The notes under the pieces are model-generated. The model was not told the DNA's origin. It saw only the letters and a list, made by a program, of their open reading frames with translations, and ran no database searches. This document shows positions 16,801 to 24,347 of a stretch of 49,555 bases of DNA, in pieces; the first letter of the stretch is position 1, and the number at the start of each line of letters is the position of its first letter. Source of the DNA: Saprospiraceae bacterium. GTDB taxonomy: Bacteria > Bacteroidota > Bacteroidia > Chitinophagales > Saprospiraceae. The stretch is taken from assembly GCA_020629965.1 (NCBI GenBank), contig JAHDCG010000015.1, positions 21,482 through 71,036 on the forward strand. The letters are read 5' to 3'. The position numbers and the translations under genes were made by a program.

Positions 16801-19121
16801 CCCGGATATTTCGAGTTGATTTCTTTGATGACCAAGTCGGCGTTTGCGGTGGCAATTTCGAGGCTGTCGAGGTTCGCGCCGGTGCCGGTGATTTCTACAT
16901 TCAGCGCATCTAAATTAGTGCGGGCGAGGGTGTCGTACAGACTGCCGGCGGTGACTTTGAGCAGGTTCAGTTCTTTTATCGACGCCTGAAAATCGTACAC
17001 TTCGTTGTTGCTTTTGACATTCGCGGCGATATTTCCCGCCGAGGTTTTTACATCTAACAGAGCGTTTAAATTTGCCAAAGTTCCCTGCAAATCCGCCGTT
17101 CCGCTTTCGATATTCGGCAAGCGAATTTCGGCGGGCAGCAGACTGTCGGGCAGCACGTAGGCAAAAAATGCCGTGTCGATTTGGGTCTGTACCAATTCAA
17201 AATCCAAACGCGGATCGTTAAAATCGACGATACTGCCGGCGGTTTCCACGACGGCGTTTCCGGTCGGAGCGGAGGCTTTGAGCAGCAGGTTCGGTGTGAC
17301 GGCATTGAGACCGCCGCGCACCGTGCCCGTCAAATCTACGCGCGTGGGTACGGAGTAGCCGGGCGGTAAAATGCCGTCGGGCAGGTAGGCGTTCAGTTCG
17401 ACATCATCGGAGATAAAATTGTCGATGTTGAGGTCGTAGGCAAGGCTGTCATTCATGACGTTGCGCAGGTCGCCGTTGAGGTCGATAGTCGTGCCGATTG
17501 AGTTTTGGCGCGTCGTTTTTGCCTGCACATCGACGTTCAGCGTGCCGGCGAGGGCACCGCTGACGTTTCCTTTGAGGTCAAAATATTCGGGCAGTTGCGT
17601 ACCGGCGGGCAGAGTATTTTCGGGCAAAAAATCACGTAAAACCGGGCCGCGACTCGTCATTTTGTCAATGCGCAGGTCGAGTGCCAAACGGTCGGTATTC
17701 ATCGCGTTTTGAATATTTCCGTTGGCAATTACCTCCGAACCGAAGCCGGTCAGGTTGAATTTTTCGATTTGTAAATCCGCCAAACTGCCTTGCAGCGTCG
17801 TCGCAAAGTCGATATTGCCTTTGGCTTTTGCGAAATAGGGCTGCAATTCGGGAGAAAAATACAGCACGTCCTGCGGTGAAAGCGTACCGCTCGGAATTTG
17901 TAAATTCAGCCCCATATTTTCCAAATTCGCCGTCGTGTCCAAAAAATTGTAAGCGATAACTACATCGGACTCGGCGAGTTCGGAACGATTGGTTTTCAGC
18001 GCAAAATTTTGCAGCGAAACGCCCTGCTCGTTAAAAACAACCGCGCCGCGCAAATCTTCGAGTACTAAGTCGCCGGCGGTCTTGCCGCTGATTTCTTCGA
18101 CGATGACTTCTACGTCCAAATCCTCGTATTCGAGTTCGCGGGCTTGCAAAGTTAAGTCGCTGAAATCCAAATGATTGGGGTCGAAACCCGACAGACGCGG
18201 CGTGCCCGCTAAGTCGTATTTTATCGCCGACTCGGTCAGGTCGAAGTCACCGACTTTTGCCCCGATGCTTTCGCCCGAAAGGCGGGCTTCGACGGTACCG
18301 ACGGCTAAATTTCCGATATTCGTTTGCAAATTGATACTGTCTTGCTGCATGGAAAAAGCAACATTTTTGCCGGTCAAAGTTCCCAAACCAATGGTATAAT
18401 CCAAAGGCGCGGAAGCTGTCGTGTCCGTCTCAATCGGGTAGGCGCGGTAAGCAATATCCGCGTCGGCGAGGTCGAGATTATCGACATAAAATTGTCCTTT
18501 TTCCAAGTTCGCATCGCCCATATTGCCCTCGAAGCTGCCGACTTTTAAATCCAAAAAAAGACCGACCTCGGTGTCGTCGTAGCGCACGTCGATATTTTTC
18601 AGGTCGATGACGGCGTCGGAAACCAAAATTTCCCACGCGGTACCGGCGGTCGTATCGACGGGAGTCACTTCCTGTTGCAGCGCGGTACTGTCGGCGGGTG
18701 CGAAGGCTTCCGTCAGAAAAGCGATATTGGAAGTGTCTTTTCTGACAAAAAAATCGCCGGTCACGTCGCTGATATAAACGCGGTCGATTTGTACTTTTTG
18801 CTTGATTAAACCGAAAATACCGATGCCGACTTCAAATCTGCCGAGGGTAAAAAGCGAGTCGCCGGCGGGCGTTTCCATATAGACATCTTCGACAAAAACC
18901 TGCTTGGGTAATGCCCAACCGACGCGCCCGATGCGGACTTCGGTTTGCAGCGTTTCTTCTAAGTAAGATTCGGCTTTTTTGGTCAGAAATTTCTGGGTAG
19001 CGGGAAGGTTGATGAGACCGAAAAGCAACAGAATTAAAGTAAATACGGTGAGTAGTACCCAAGCCGTGATGCGGGATATTTTGTAAAGGAGAGAATGTTT
19101 TTTTGTTGTTGTTTCGGTCAC
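13812..19121 (-). CDS. tamB: TamB: translocation and assembly module inner-membrane subunit (DUF490)
   Basis: 1769 residues. There is one N-terminal membrane anchor (about residues 12-34, ISRITAWVLLTVFTLILLLF) and then more than 1500 residues of repetitive beta-strands typical of the AsmA/TamB bridge-like lipid-transfer fold. The C-terminal DUF490/TamB domain (about 1400-1760) contains GDIYNPNLDLKVQYRIKASAYPL and ...VGANVLNAQGSIGDAITGQ. TamB spans the periplasm from the inner membrane to the Omp85 partner and is implicated in phospholipid transport and outer-membrane protein assembly. Its partner tamL follows downstream on the same strand, an arrangement well known in Bacteroidota. Its length is in the normal range for the phylum. 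Confidence 0.92.
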   Translation of the reverse strand: MTETTTKKHSLLYKISRITAWVLLTVFTLILLLFGLINLPATQKFLTKKAESYLEETLQTEVRIGRVGWALPKQVFVEDVYMETPAGDSLFTLGRFEVGIGIFGLIKQKVQIDRVYISDVTGDFFVRKDTSNIAFLTEAFAPADSTALQQEVTPVDTTAGTAWEILVSDAVIDLKNIDVRYDDTEVGLFLDLKVGSFEGNMGDANLEKGQFYVDNLDLADADIAYRAYPIETDTTASAPLDYTIGLGTLTGKNVAFSMQQDSINLQTNIGNLAVGTVEARLSGESIGAKVGDFDLTESAIKYDLAGTPRLSGFDPNHLDFSDLTLQARELEYEDLDVEVIVEEISGKTAGDLVLEDLRGAVVFNEQGVSLQNFALKTNRSELAESDVVIAYNFLDTTANLENMGLNLQIPSGTLSPQDVLYFSPELQPYFAKAKGNIDFATTLQGSLADLQIEKFNLTGFGSEVIANGNIQNAMNTDRLALDLRIDKMTSRGPVLRDFLPENTLPAGTQLPEYFDLKGNVSGALAGTLNVDVQAKTTRQNSIGTTIDLNGDLRNVMNDSLAYDLNIDNFISDDVELNAYLPDGILPPGYSVPTRVDLTGTVRGGLNAVTPNLLLKASAPTGNAVVETAGSIVDFNDPRLDFELVQTQIDTAFFAYVLPDSLLPAEIRLPNIESGTADLQGTLANLNALLDVKTSAGNIAANVKSNNEVYDFQASIKELNLLKVTAGSLYDTLARTNLDALNVEITGTGANLDSLEIATANADLVIKEINSKYPGLQGNIKLDPAGVTADIDFNDIAGKADLVAFFDMKNKYRADGKFTNFDFKDIPYVRYPIIMDGNFDADARYDSLSNMTADVLLNAFTFDIEGEDYTLQTMKADVDFMGLKKDVVVRSDWVDADVNGNFDFAEIVTELTNLINDFIQKGNENPVVTESNAVLQATAQWKNTAILTSGIVPGLEEIDPFELKVRFAAAQEDLTAYLNFPKIIYAGNKIENLTGDASTAADILNYQIEIARLQLAGAGNMGDVKLQGGVNDGVFEANLINVDTTGATRLDLTAFAEAEADKYRIRFAEEITLNNDPWRFSPNNEIYYSPENILINDWRLTNGKQALALESVSEEQIRASFEGFKIEELLEAVQMEDLAGGRINGTVTVDNPLGDLRVDADLTVQSTKLYGQKLGDARIDVNNRREISAYDIDFALKGEGNDAEIKGFYDLANPVDAINMNADIKALKLAPFEVFLEDIAHNLHGTLVAQAEITGNATAPSLVGFVRTEDAGITIDQLGAPLDFGPQKIELDGNVIRFENYEIIDSTGNKATLDAFILSEDFTEFEYDLDVTAKNFMVLNTKKEDNELYYGTMIVDATAEVTGDIFSPVVEATASPRKGSDLTYVVPASSTSVDYGEDVVTFVNGLEQDSLEFNPTDTIKSQIAQALNLTVRLNLELNDNLEFTAVIDPVMNNYFTGKGEGFLSFSMFPNGDMEMAGTFTMKEGVYNFVYADFVKRKFDVVAGSSLSWTGDIYNPNLDLKVQYRIKASAYPLVAGQSNVSADKETQLRRAQTFIVQLSITGTLEKTDIATDILYPDEFGNDLDSEIDPALARLQQNQNRMNEQAFGLILFNSFVSEDLSVGANVLNAQGSIGDAITGQLNNIANQYIKFVELDFGLESYDSYDASGNSTNETNLNLTVRKRFFQDRLVISIDGETSSESNDQSSQTQVYLDNLTVEYSLTKNGNWRVKVYNERADQNDFLATDVVKTGAALVISKDFNELRLFGKKKEEK

Positions 19122-19157
19122 GTGAGTTGTAGGTTGATTGTTTGAGTGAGAATTTTT

Positions 19158-19224
19158 TTACGCTGATTTTTCGAGCGTGATTATGATTTTATTACGCTGA
19201 TTTTTTATGATTTTACGCTGATTG
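19158..19224. repeat. Three copies of TTACGCTGATT
   Basis: TTACGCTGATTTT occurs at 19158, 19192 and (as TTTTACGCTGATTG) 19211, separated by AT-rich spacers with ATGATTTT. The reverse complement, AAAATCAGCGTAA, appears twice in the repeat region at 47204-47568, so this is a dispersed intergenic family. Confidence 0.7.
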
Positions 19225-19324
19225 CTTGTGTTACTATGAATTTCTGTCCTGACTTATGTCGGGAAAATACCCAAAAATCAAGATTTATCACAGACTCAAG
19301 CCCGGAGAAAGTTCCCCCGATTCG

Positions 19325-19378
19325 GCCTGTCCCGACTTCAGTCGCGGAGGGTTAGGGGGCTGAAGACGCTGATTTTTT
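19325..19378. repeat. Dispersed CCCGACTTCAGTCG / GTTAGGGGGCTGA repeat
   Basis: The first half (about 22 nt, centred on CCCGACTTCAGTCGCGG) has an exact inverted copy at about 47332-47352. The second half (GGTTAGGGGGCTGA.GACGC) recurs at about 39667-39686. Coding potential is absent. It is a composite of two intergenic repeat families. Confidence 0.7.
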
Positions 19379-19634
19379 CGACTTGCCGTCAAATTGTCTT
19401 TTCAAATTTGTGTTTTTTCTTCAGAATCCGATTTAACACCCGCTAAAACTACGCAAGTGTTGGGGATGTTCGCTTACACCGGTTGTTTTTGGAAAGGATT
19501 AACGACCCTGCGGAAAACTCCGATAAGCGTCATTTTTTTTCGGCTTTTTTGTCCGATAAAAATGCTTTTCTTACCTTTGGCTTTCTTCTCACACCATAAA
19601 GAAATTTTTTACAACATAGTTTTTAAAACAGTCG

Positions 19635-19825
19635 CTAAGGTGTCTGACGCTTCAATCAGTAACAAGCGATGAAGCCGCGAATAAAATCTAAGGATTGAGC
19701 AAAAAGTAAGCGTCTGACACCGGTTTGTTGATTTACTAACCGGTGTCAGACACTCGCTCTTCGCAAAACCTCGGAAAATATCGGTTTTTGTGTCTTTTAT
19801 TCGGGTAAAGTGTCAGACACCTTAG
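19635..19825. repeat. Nested inverted-repeat (GTGTCTGACAC) element, MITE/REP-like
   Basis: Outer arms CTAAGGTGTCTGAC (19635-19648) and GTCAGACACCTTAG (19812-19825) are perfect complements. Inside lies a second perfect 14-bp hairpin, GTCTGACACCGGTT (19712-19725) with AACCGGTGTCAGAC (19738-19751). The total span is 191 bp with no open frame. It is likely a non-autonomous mobile or REP-type element, ending 95 bp before the bglX start. Confidence 0.8.
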
Positions 19826-19919
19826 TTGATATGTTTTGAAAACTTAGTCGATGTCTTGTATGATATTGACCGGAAACGCTGTACTCACCGGCGACTTTTT
19901 TCATTTCATAATTTTAATC

Positions 19920-22184
19920 ATGCAAAAAATTTCAGGCAGAATACTACTCGCTCTCCTTTTCCTTTTAACTCAAATTGCAATTACACAGGCACAGCAAAAG
20001 CCGGACGGGCGTATCGACGATTTAATTTCACAGATGACTATTGAGGAAAAAGTGGGGCAGATGACCCAACTCACGCTCGATATGGTCATCAAAGGGCAGC
20101 CTTACGCGCCCGAGTCGCCGGCTACAATCGACCCCGCTAAACTCGAAAAAGCAATCGGAAAATACGGTGTCGGTTCGATTTTGAACACCGCCTCCGGTCT
20201 GCAACTCGACCGCAATCAATGGCACGAAATCATCAAAGCCATTCAGGATAAGGCTATGGAAGGTCGCCTGAAAATTCCGGTCTTGTACGGCATCGACGCG
20301 ATACACGGCGCGAACTACGTGAAGGGCGCGACCCTTTACCCGCAGCCTATCAGCGTCGGTAATACTTTTAACCGAGAATTGGCGAAAGAACTCGCGGCGA
20401 TTACGGCTTACGAAATAAAAGCGGCTTCGATGCCGTGGAATTTCTCACCCGCTATGGACGTCGGACGCAATCCGGAGTGGCCGCGCCTGTGGGAGTCTTT
20501 CGGCGAAGACGTGTACGTAAATGCGGAGCTTGCCTCGGCGACCGTCGAAGGTTATCAGGGAACGAACCCCGCCGCATTTGATAAAGTGGCGGCCTGTCTC
20601 AAGCACTTTACGGGCTACGGCGCGGCGCACAGCGGCAAAGACCGGACGCCGGCTTATGTGCCGGAGCGTCAGTTGCGCGAGTATTATTTGCCCGCTTTTC
20701 AGCAGGCAATCGACGCGGGGGCTTTGACTTTGATGATAAATTCGGGTGAAATCAACGGTGTGCCGGTACACGTCAGCAGGTATTTGTTGCAGGATATTTT
20801 GCGCGATGAGTTGGGCTTCGAGGGCTTGGCGGTTTCGGATTGGGAAGACATCAATTATCTGCACACGCGCCACAAAGTCGCGCCGACCGTAAAGGATGCC
20901 GTGCGTATGGCAGTCGAGGCGGGCGTGGATATGGCGATGGTACCGGTCGATTATAATTTTTCGGATAACTTGGTCGAATTGGTCAAAGAAGGCACGATTC
21001 CCGAGTCGCGTTTGGATGTGTCGGTGCGGCGCATTTTGGAGGTAAAAATGAAGTTGGGGTTGTTTGAAAAAGCGGTTTTTGACCCGCAGGATTATCCGAA
21101 ATTCGGCGGTAAAGAATTTACAGCAAAATCAAAAGCAGCGGCGGCGGAAAGTATCGTATTGTTGAAAAACGATAAGAATATTTTGCCGTTGCCGAAGACG
21201 GCAAACGTACTCGTGACCGGTCCGACGGCGGCAACTCTGCGCAGTTTGAACGGTGGTTGGACCTACACTTGGCAGGGCGATAAAGCCGACGAATGGGGCG
21301 GTCAATACAACACAATTACCGAAGCGTTAACGAAAAAACTCGGACAGGGTCAGGTGCAGTATGTGCAGGGCGCGGACTTCGACAAAGTGACCGATATGCA
21401 AAATGCGGTCATGGCGGCATCGGCGGTAGATTACATTGTTTTGTGTGTCGGCGAGTCGAGTTATACGGAGTTTATGGGTTCGTTGTACGATTTGAATTTG
21501 CCGGCGGCGCAGCAGGAATTGGCGCATGCGATGGCAAAAACGGGCAAGCCGATTATCCTCGTTTTGGCGGAAGGTCGTCCGCGTATCATGCGCGAAATCG
21601 AGCCGTTGGCGAGTGCCGTAGTCGGTACCTTTTACCCCGGTATGGAGGGCGCAAATGCTTTGGCGGATATTCTTTTCGGCGACAGCAATCCGAGCGGAAA
21701 GTTGTGTTTTACTTATCCGCGTCACTCTAATTCTCTTATAACTTATGACCACAAAACGACGGAAATGGTTTTGGAGGGCAACGTCGGAAAATACTATGAC
21801 CCGCAGTACGAATTCGGGCACGGCATGAGTTACACGGATTTTAAATACAGTGATTTATCAATCGGCAAAAATATGCTGACGGCAGATAATGCGGTGGAAA
21901 TCAGCGTCAAAGTAACCAACACCGGCAAGCGCGCCGGCAAAGAATCGGTATTGCTTTTCATCAATGATATGTACGCGAGCATCACGCCTTCGGTGCGCAG
22001 ATTACGCGGTTTTAAGAAAATCGAACTGCAACCGGGCGAGAGCCAAACGGTAAAGTTTTCTGTTTCTGCGGAGGACGTGGCTTTTGTGGGTATGGATAAT
22101 AAATTTATTACCGAAAGCGGAGATTTTGAGGTGATGATTGGGGACTTGAAGGGGAAGTTTGTGGCTAAAATGGAAAAGCCGTAG
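19920..22184 (+). CDS. bglX: Glycoside hydrolase family 3 beta-glucosidase (BglX-like)
   Basis: From the ATG at 19920 the protein has 754 residues and a good signal peptide (MQKISGRILLALLFLLTQIA...TQAQ). The frame is open back to an ATG at 19851, but that adds a poor leader and starts just outside the repeat element. GH3 hallmarks are the N-terminal (beta/alpha)8 domain (LYGIDAIHGANYV, SPAMDVGRNPEWPR, CLKHFTGYGA) and the nucleophile in GLAVSDWEDI (Asp307). The alpha/beta sandwich domain (SIVLLKNDKNILPLP, ...GTFYPGMEGANALADILFGD) and a C-terminal FN3-like domain (LLFINDMYASITPSVRRLRGFKKI) follow. It should hydrolyse beta-glucosidic oligosaccharides in the periplasm or outside the cell. It has no SusC/D neighbours, so it is not in a classical polysaccharide utilisation locus here. 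Confidence 0.94.
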   Translation: MQKISGRILLALLFLLTQIAITQAQQKPDGRIDDLISQMTIEEKVGQMTQLTLDMVIKGQPYAPESPATIDPAKLEKAIGKYGVGSILNTASGLQLDRNQWHEIIKAIQDKAMEGRLKIPVLYGIDAIHGANYVKGATLYPQPISVGNTFNRELAKELAAITAYEIKAASMPWNFSPAMDVGRNPEWPRLWESFGEDVYVNAELASATVEGYQGTNPAAFDKVAACLKHFTGYGAAHSGKDRTPAYVPERQLREYYLPAFQQAIDAGALTLMINSGEINGVPVHVSRYLLQDILRDELGFEGLAVSDWEDINYLHTRHKVAPTVKDAVRMAVEAGVDMAMVPVDYNFSDNLVELVKEGTIPESRLDVSVRRILEVKMKLGLFEKAVFDPQDYPKFGGKEFTAKSKAAAAESIVLLKNDKNILPLPKTANVLVTGPTAATLRSLNGGWTYTWQGDKADEWGGQYNTITEALTKKLGQGQVQYVQGADFDKVTDMQNAVMAASAVDYIVLCVGESSYTEFMGSLYDLNLPAAQQELAHAMAKTGKPIILVLAEGRPRIMREIEPLASAVVGTFYPGMEGANALADILFGDSNPSGKLCFTYPRHSNSLITYDHKTTEMVLEGNVGKYYDPQYEFGHGMSYTDFKYSDLSIGKNMLTADNAVEISVKVTNTGKRAGKESVLLFINDMYASITPSVRRLRGFKKIELQPGESQTVKFSVSAEDVAFVGMDNKFITESGDFEVMIGDLKGKFVAKMEKP

Positions 22185-22226
22185 GTGGTTGATGGTTGGT
22201 AGTTGCCGGTTGGTGGACGGTTAGGA
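22185..22226. repeat. Heptad-periodic tract directly after the bglX stop
   Basis: The sequence divides cleanly into 7-mers beginning at the base after the TAG: GTGGTTG, ATGGTTG, GTAGTTG, CCGGTTG, GTGGACG, GTTAGGA. The shared core is nnGGTTG. It is one of several heptad tracts in this window. Confidence 0.75.
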
Positions 22227-22253
22227 TTTACTCTTGGATTTTGGGACAAATTG

Positions 22254-22290
22254 AAAGGGCATTCGTTTTTTGACGGGTGCCCTTTTGTTT
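22254..22290 (+). terminator. Intrinsic terminator of bglX
   Basis: AAAGGGCA (22254-22261) pairs with TGCCCTTT (22278-22285), followed by a T-rich run. It lies inside an in-frame extension upstream of the RelA/SpoT gene, which argues that this gene really starts downstream at 22365. Confidence 0.75.
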
Positions 22291-22364
22291 GTTCTGCCCG
22301 GAAATATTGCTATTTTGTGCGATATTTAATAAAACCATACTTGAATTTAACTACACGACTACAA

Positions 22365-23390
22365 ATGAAAGAGATTAAGGATTTGCTCGATTTGCATAAA
22401 AGCTACACGCCCTTTCTGCGCAATTTGTTGGAAGGTTTACTGAGAGACGAACATGTTAAAATTCAAAAAATCGAACACCGAACGAAAGAGTTGGAGAGTG
22501 TTGAAGAGAAGATAGAACGAAAGTCGATTTTAAATCCGACGGAAACGATAACGGACTTGTCCGGTATCAGAATTATCCTTTTTTATCCGGAAGATATTCG
22601 TAGGGCGGAAGAAATCGTGAAGAGAGAATTTGCGATAGACTTTGCTAATTCTATGGATAAGTCGGAGGAATACAATGAACACGAATTCGGTTATTTATCG
22701 GTGCATTACATAGTTTCTTTGGATGAAAATCGGGTTAAGCTGAATGAGTACAAAAAATACACAGGATTGAAAGCAGAGATACAAATACGCACGGTGCTGC
22801 AACACGCTTGGGCTTCGGTTTCACATGAGTTAGAGTACAAAAAGGAATACGATATACCGCGAGAACTTAAACGCCGTCTGTACCGATTGGCAGGGCTTTT
22901 TGAGTTGGCGGATGAGGAATTCAGTGCGTTGAAACAAAGTCATGCCGCACTGAATAATAAAATAGAAACTGCCGCCGAAAGCGACGAAATATCGGACGAA
23001 AACTTGAATTTATTGACGGCAAAACAATACTTCGAACAAGAAAACAACACGCTGATTGCACTCAAAGAAATTGTAAAAACAACAGGTTTTACCTTACAAA
23101 AACATGTGTACCGAGAGGACATCTCAAAGTTGCTGTTAGCTGCTAAGCTGAACGAGATAAAAACAGTAAAAGAATTAGAGGAGAACCTGGCGCAAAACCG
23201 AGCACAAACGAAAGATTTATTACAAGATATAAGAAACGCTTTTGACGGGAAAGAATGGAAAGGAAATATTGCGTTTTTTGCTTTGATAATTTTGCTGAAT
23301 AAACTCTCCGAAGAAAAGAGAAAAACGTTCAAACAACAAACGGAATGGGTAAAAACGGTATGGGAAACGGTTAATAAAAATTTATCGTAA
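22365..23390 (+). CDS. RelA/SpoT-domain (p)ppGpp-synthetase-like protein with helical C-terminal extension
   Basis: 341 residues from the ATG at 22365; the frame is open back to 22203, but that part contains the bglX terminator. The synthetase domain (about 20-165) keeps the expected residues. The pyrophosphate/ATP-binding basic motif HRTKELESVEEKIERK has Arg39, Lys41, Lys49, Arg52 and Lys53. Asp64 in TDLSGIR and Glu138 in EIQIRT are the likely metal ligands. The GTP-side residues are Tyr110 and His114 in GYLSVHYIV, and QHAWASVSHELEYK follows. There is no HD hydrolase, TGS or ACT domain, so it is a stand-alone synthetase-type enzyme. The roughly 175-residue C-terminal part is charged and helical and I do not recognise it. 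It may make (p)ppGpp or, like toxSAS/CapRel enzymes, pyrophosphorylate another substrate. It is AT-rich, and its stop abuts the stop of a convergent unknown gene. Confidence 0.85.
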   Translation: MKEIKDLLDLHKSYTPFLRNLLEGLLRDEHVKIQKIEHRTKELESVEEKIERKSILNPTETITDLSGIRIILFYPEDIRRAEEIVKREFAIDFANSMDKSEEYNEHEFGYLSVHYIVSLDENRVKLNEYKKYTGLKAEIQIRTVLQHAWASVSHELEYKKEYDIPRELKRRLYRLAGLFELADEEFSALKQSHAALNNKIETAAESDEISDENLNLLTAKQYFEQENNTLIALKEIVKTTGFTLQKHVYREDISKLLLAAKLNEIKTVKELEENLAQNRAQTKDLLQDIRNAFDGKEWKGNIAFFALIILLNKLSEEKRKTFKQQTEWVKTVWETVNKNLS

Positions 23391-23891
23391 TTATTGACTC
23401 GTCAATTCCTTAATGAGTTTGAAAACGAGTGCGTATTGTTTTCCCGAAATGGTACGATACTGCATGTTGTAAAGTAAATCCTCGAAGATACCCGTTTCTT
23501 CGATTTTTTCTAAGTCTTTTACTTCAACGTCAATTGCACTACAAGCACAGTGCAGAGCAAAGTGATAGTTAATTTGCAAGGAAAATTCGCTTGTATTTTC
23601 GTCGAAATGAGTCAGTTGAATCGGCTTTAACTTGGAAAGCCATTTCATGGTGTAAGCAGCGATTTTAGGACGTTCGGCGAGTTCGCTGCCCGAATAAGTC
23701 TTATAGCGAATAATGTCGTCAAAGTACGACTTCGCGGCTAAATACAGTATGCCTTCATTGAGGTAAAACGCGTCGTTCCCGGAGTCGGAAACGTATTTTT
23801 TAATCAACTCTTCACCGATGTGTTGCCAAACTTCAAGCCTGCGTAATACTTTTCTTTGAATTTCTTGTTCGTCGATGGTAAATTCAGACAT
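23391..23891 (-). CDS. Unknown 166-residue protein, partner of the RelA/SpoT islet
   Basis: I do not recognise a family. The protein is acidic, soluble and mostly helical, with no signal peptide or membrane segment. Notable pieces are GNDAFYLNEGILYLAAKSYFDDIIRYK, a repeatedly aromatic middle, and FALHCACSAIDVEV with two closely spaced cysteines. It overlaps the end of the upstream 77-residue gene by 8 nt, so the two form a bicistronic unit. Its stop codon directly abuts that of the convergent RelA/SpoT-domain gene, leaving no room for a terminator. The base composition is AT-rich, like that gene. A functional link with the synthetase-like protein is an inference from position only. Confidence 0.7.
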   Translation of the reverse strand: MSEFTIDEQEIQRKVLRRLEVWQHIGEELIKKYVSDSGNDAFYLNEGILYLAAKSYFDDIIRYKTYSGSELAERPKIAAYTMKWLSKLKPIQLTHFDENTSEFSLQINYHFALHCACSAIDVEVKDLEKIEETGIFEDLLYNMQYRTISGKQYALVFKLIKELTSQ

Positions 23892-24117
23892 TTTGCGGCT
23901 TGTGTGTAGATTTGTTTTTCTGTTCGTAAGTTCTCTTTATTAACTTGTACATCGGGTCGATGAGTTCTAAAGCGCGTGTTTTAAAATCCGACTCTACAAA
24001 CGGAGTGTCGCCGTTTGCATTGCGATTATTCGCAATCCTCATCAAACTTTTATTACCCAAACAGGATGCGTATTTTTTTTGCAACCTTTTGAGGTCTTTT
24101 CTTTCTTCCGGTGTCAT
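23884..24117 (-). CDS. Unknown small basic protein (77 residues), first gene of a palindrome-controlled operon
   Basis: The short lysine/arginine-rich protein begins MTPEERKDLKRLQKKYA, continues through RIANNRNANGDTPFVESDF and ends in a basic tail. I do not recognise it. It has no obvious helix-turn-helix, but its size, charge and place as first gene before a larger partner would suit a regulator or antitoxin-like protein. It is preceded 20-30 nt upstream by a good TATCTTTG -7 element and a 28-bp perfect palindrome. It overlaps the following 166-residue gene. Confidence 0.65.
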   Translation of the reverse strand: MTPEERKDLKRLQKKYASCLGNKSLMRIANNRNANGDTPFVESDFKTRALELIDPMYKLIKRTYEQKNKSTHKPQNV

Positions 24118-24137
24118 ATTTTAACTTTTTCAGTGCG

Positions 24138-24172
24138 CAAAGATAGATTATTATTTTGCAAAATAATAATCT
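24138..24172 (-). promoter_or_regulatory. Promoter with a 28-bp perfect palindrome (operator candidate)
   Basis: On the minus strand TATCTTTG (plus 24138-24145) matches the Bacteroidota -7 consensus, 21 nt before the ATG at 24117. Immediately upstream, plus 24145-24172 is a perfect palindrome, AGATTATTATTTTG and its complement, covering the -8 to -35 region where RNA polymerase binds. It has no T-run after it and no gene end nearby, so it is better explained as a repressor site than as a terminator. Confidence 0.7.
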
Positions 24173-24347
24173 GCTTAGAGTTTTTTCTGTTTATCGGTTC
24201 GACTTTGTCTGCTGTTTTATTTTCAGTCGAAACGTGAGTCAAAAGGTTTATCAAATTCTGTGCAAGAATTATTCCTCTATTCTTCCGATACGCTTAACGT
24301 TTCAAAACAATAATTTGGAGTTTAAAGTTTAATAAAACTACGAACGA

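Larger units (their letters stand above)
19122..19919. other. Intergenic region packed with repeats between divergent tamB and bglX
   Basis: The region holds the TTACGCTGATT triplet repeat, a dispersed GTTAGGGGGCTGA repeat and the nested GTGTCTGACAC inverted-repeat element, each listed separately. The stretch between about 19380 and 19634 shows no gene or clear structure. Promoters for the two flanking genes could not be pinned down by motif. Confidence 0.6.

Noticed and set aside
13917-18548. Several plus-strand open frames of 60-290 codons
   Set aside because: All are antisense to tamB, whose continuous 1769-codon frame with anchor and DUF490 end is convincing.
22203-22364. 54-codon N-terminal extension of the RelA/SpoT-domain protein
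   Set aside because: It encodes the heptad tract and terminator of bglX; the ATG at 22365 gives the normal start of the domain.
23884-24117. Classical same-strand toxin-antitoxin pair with the RelA/SpoT gene
   Set aside because: The small gene is on the opposite strand, convergent and separated by another gene, so the standard TA layout does not apply; it is kept only as a looser hypothesis.
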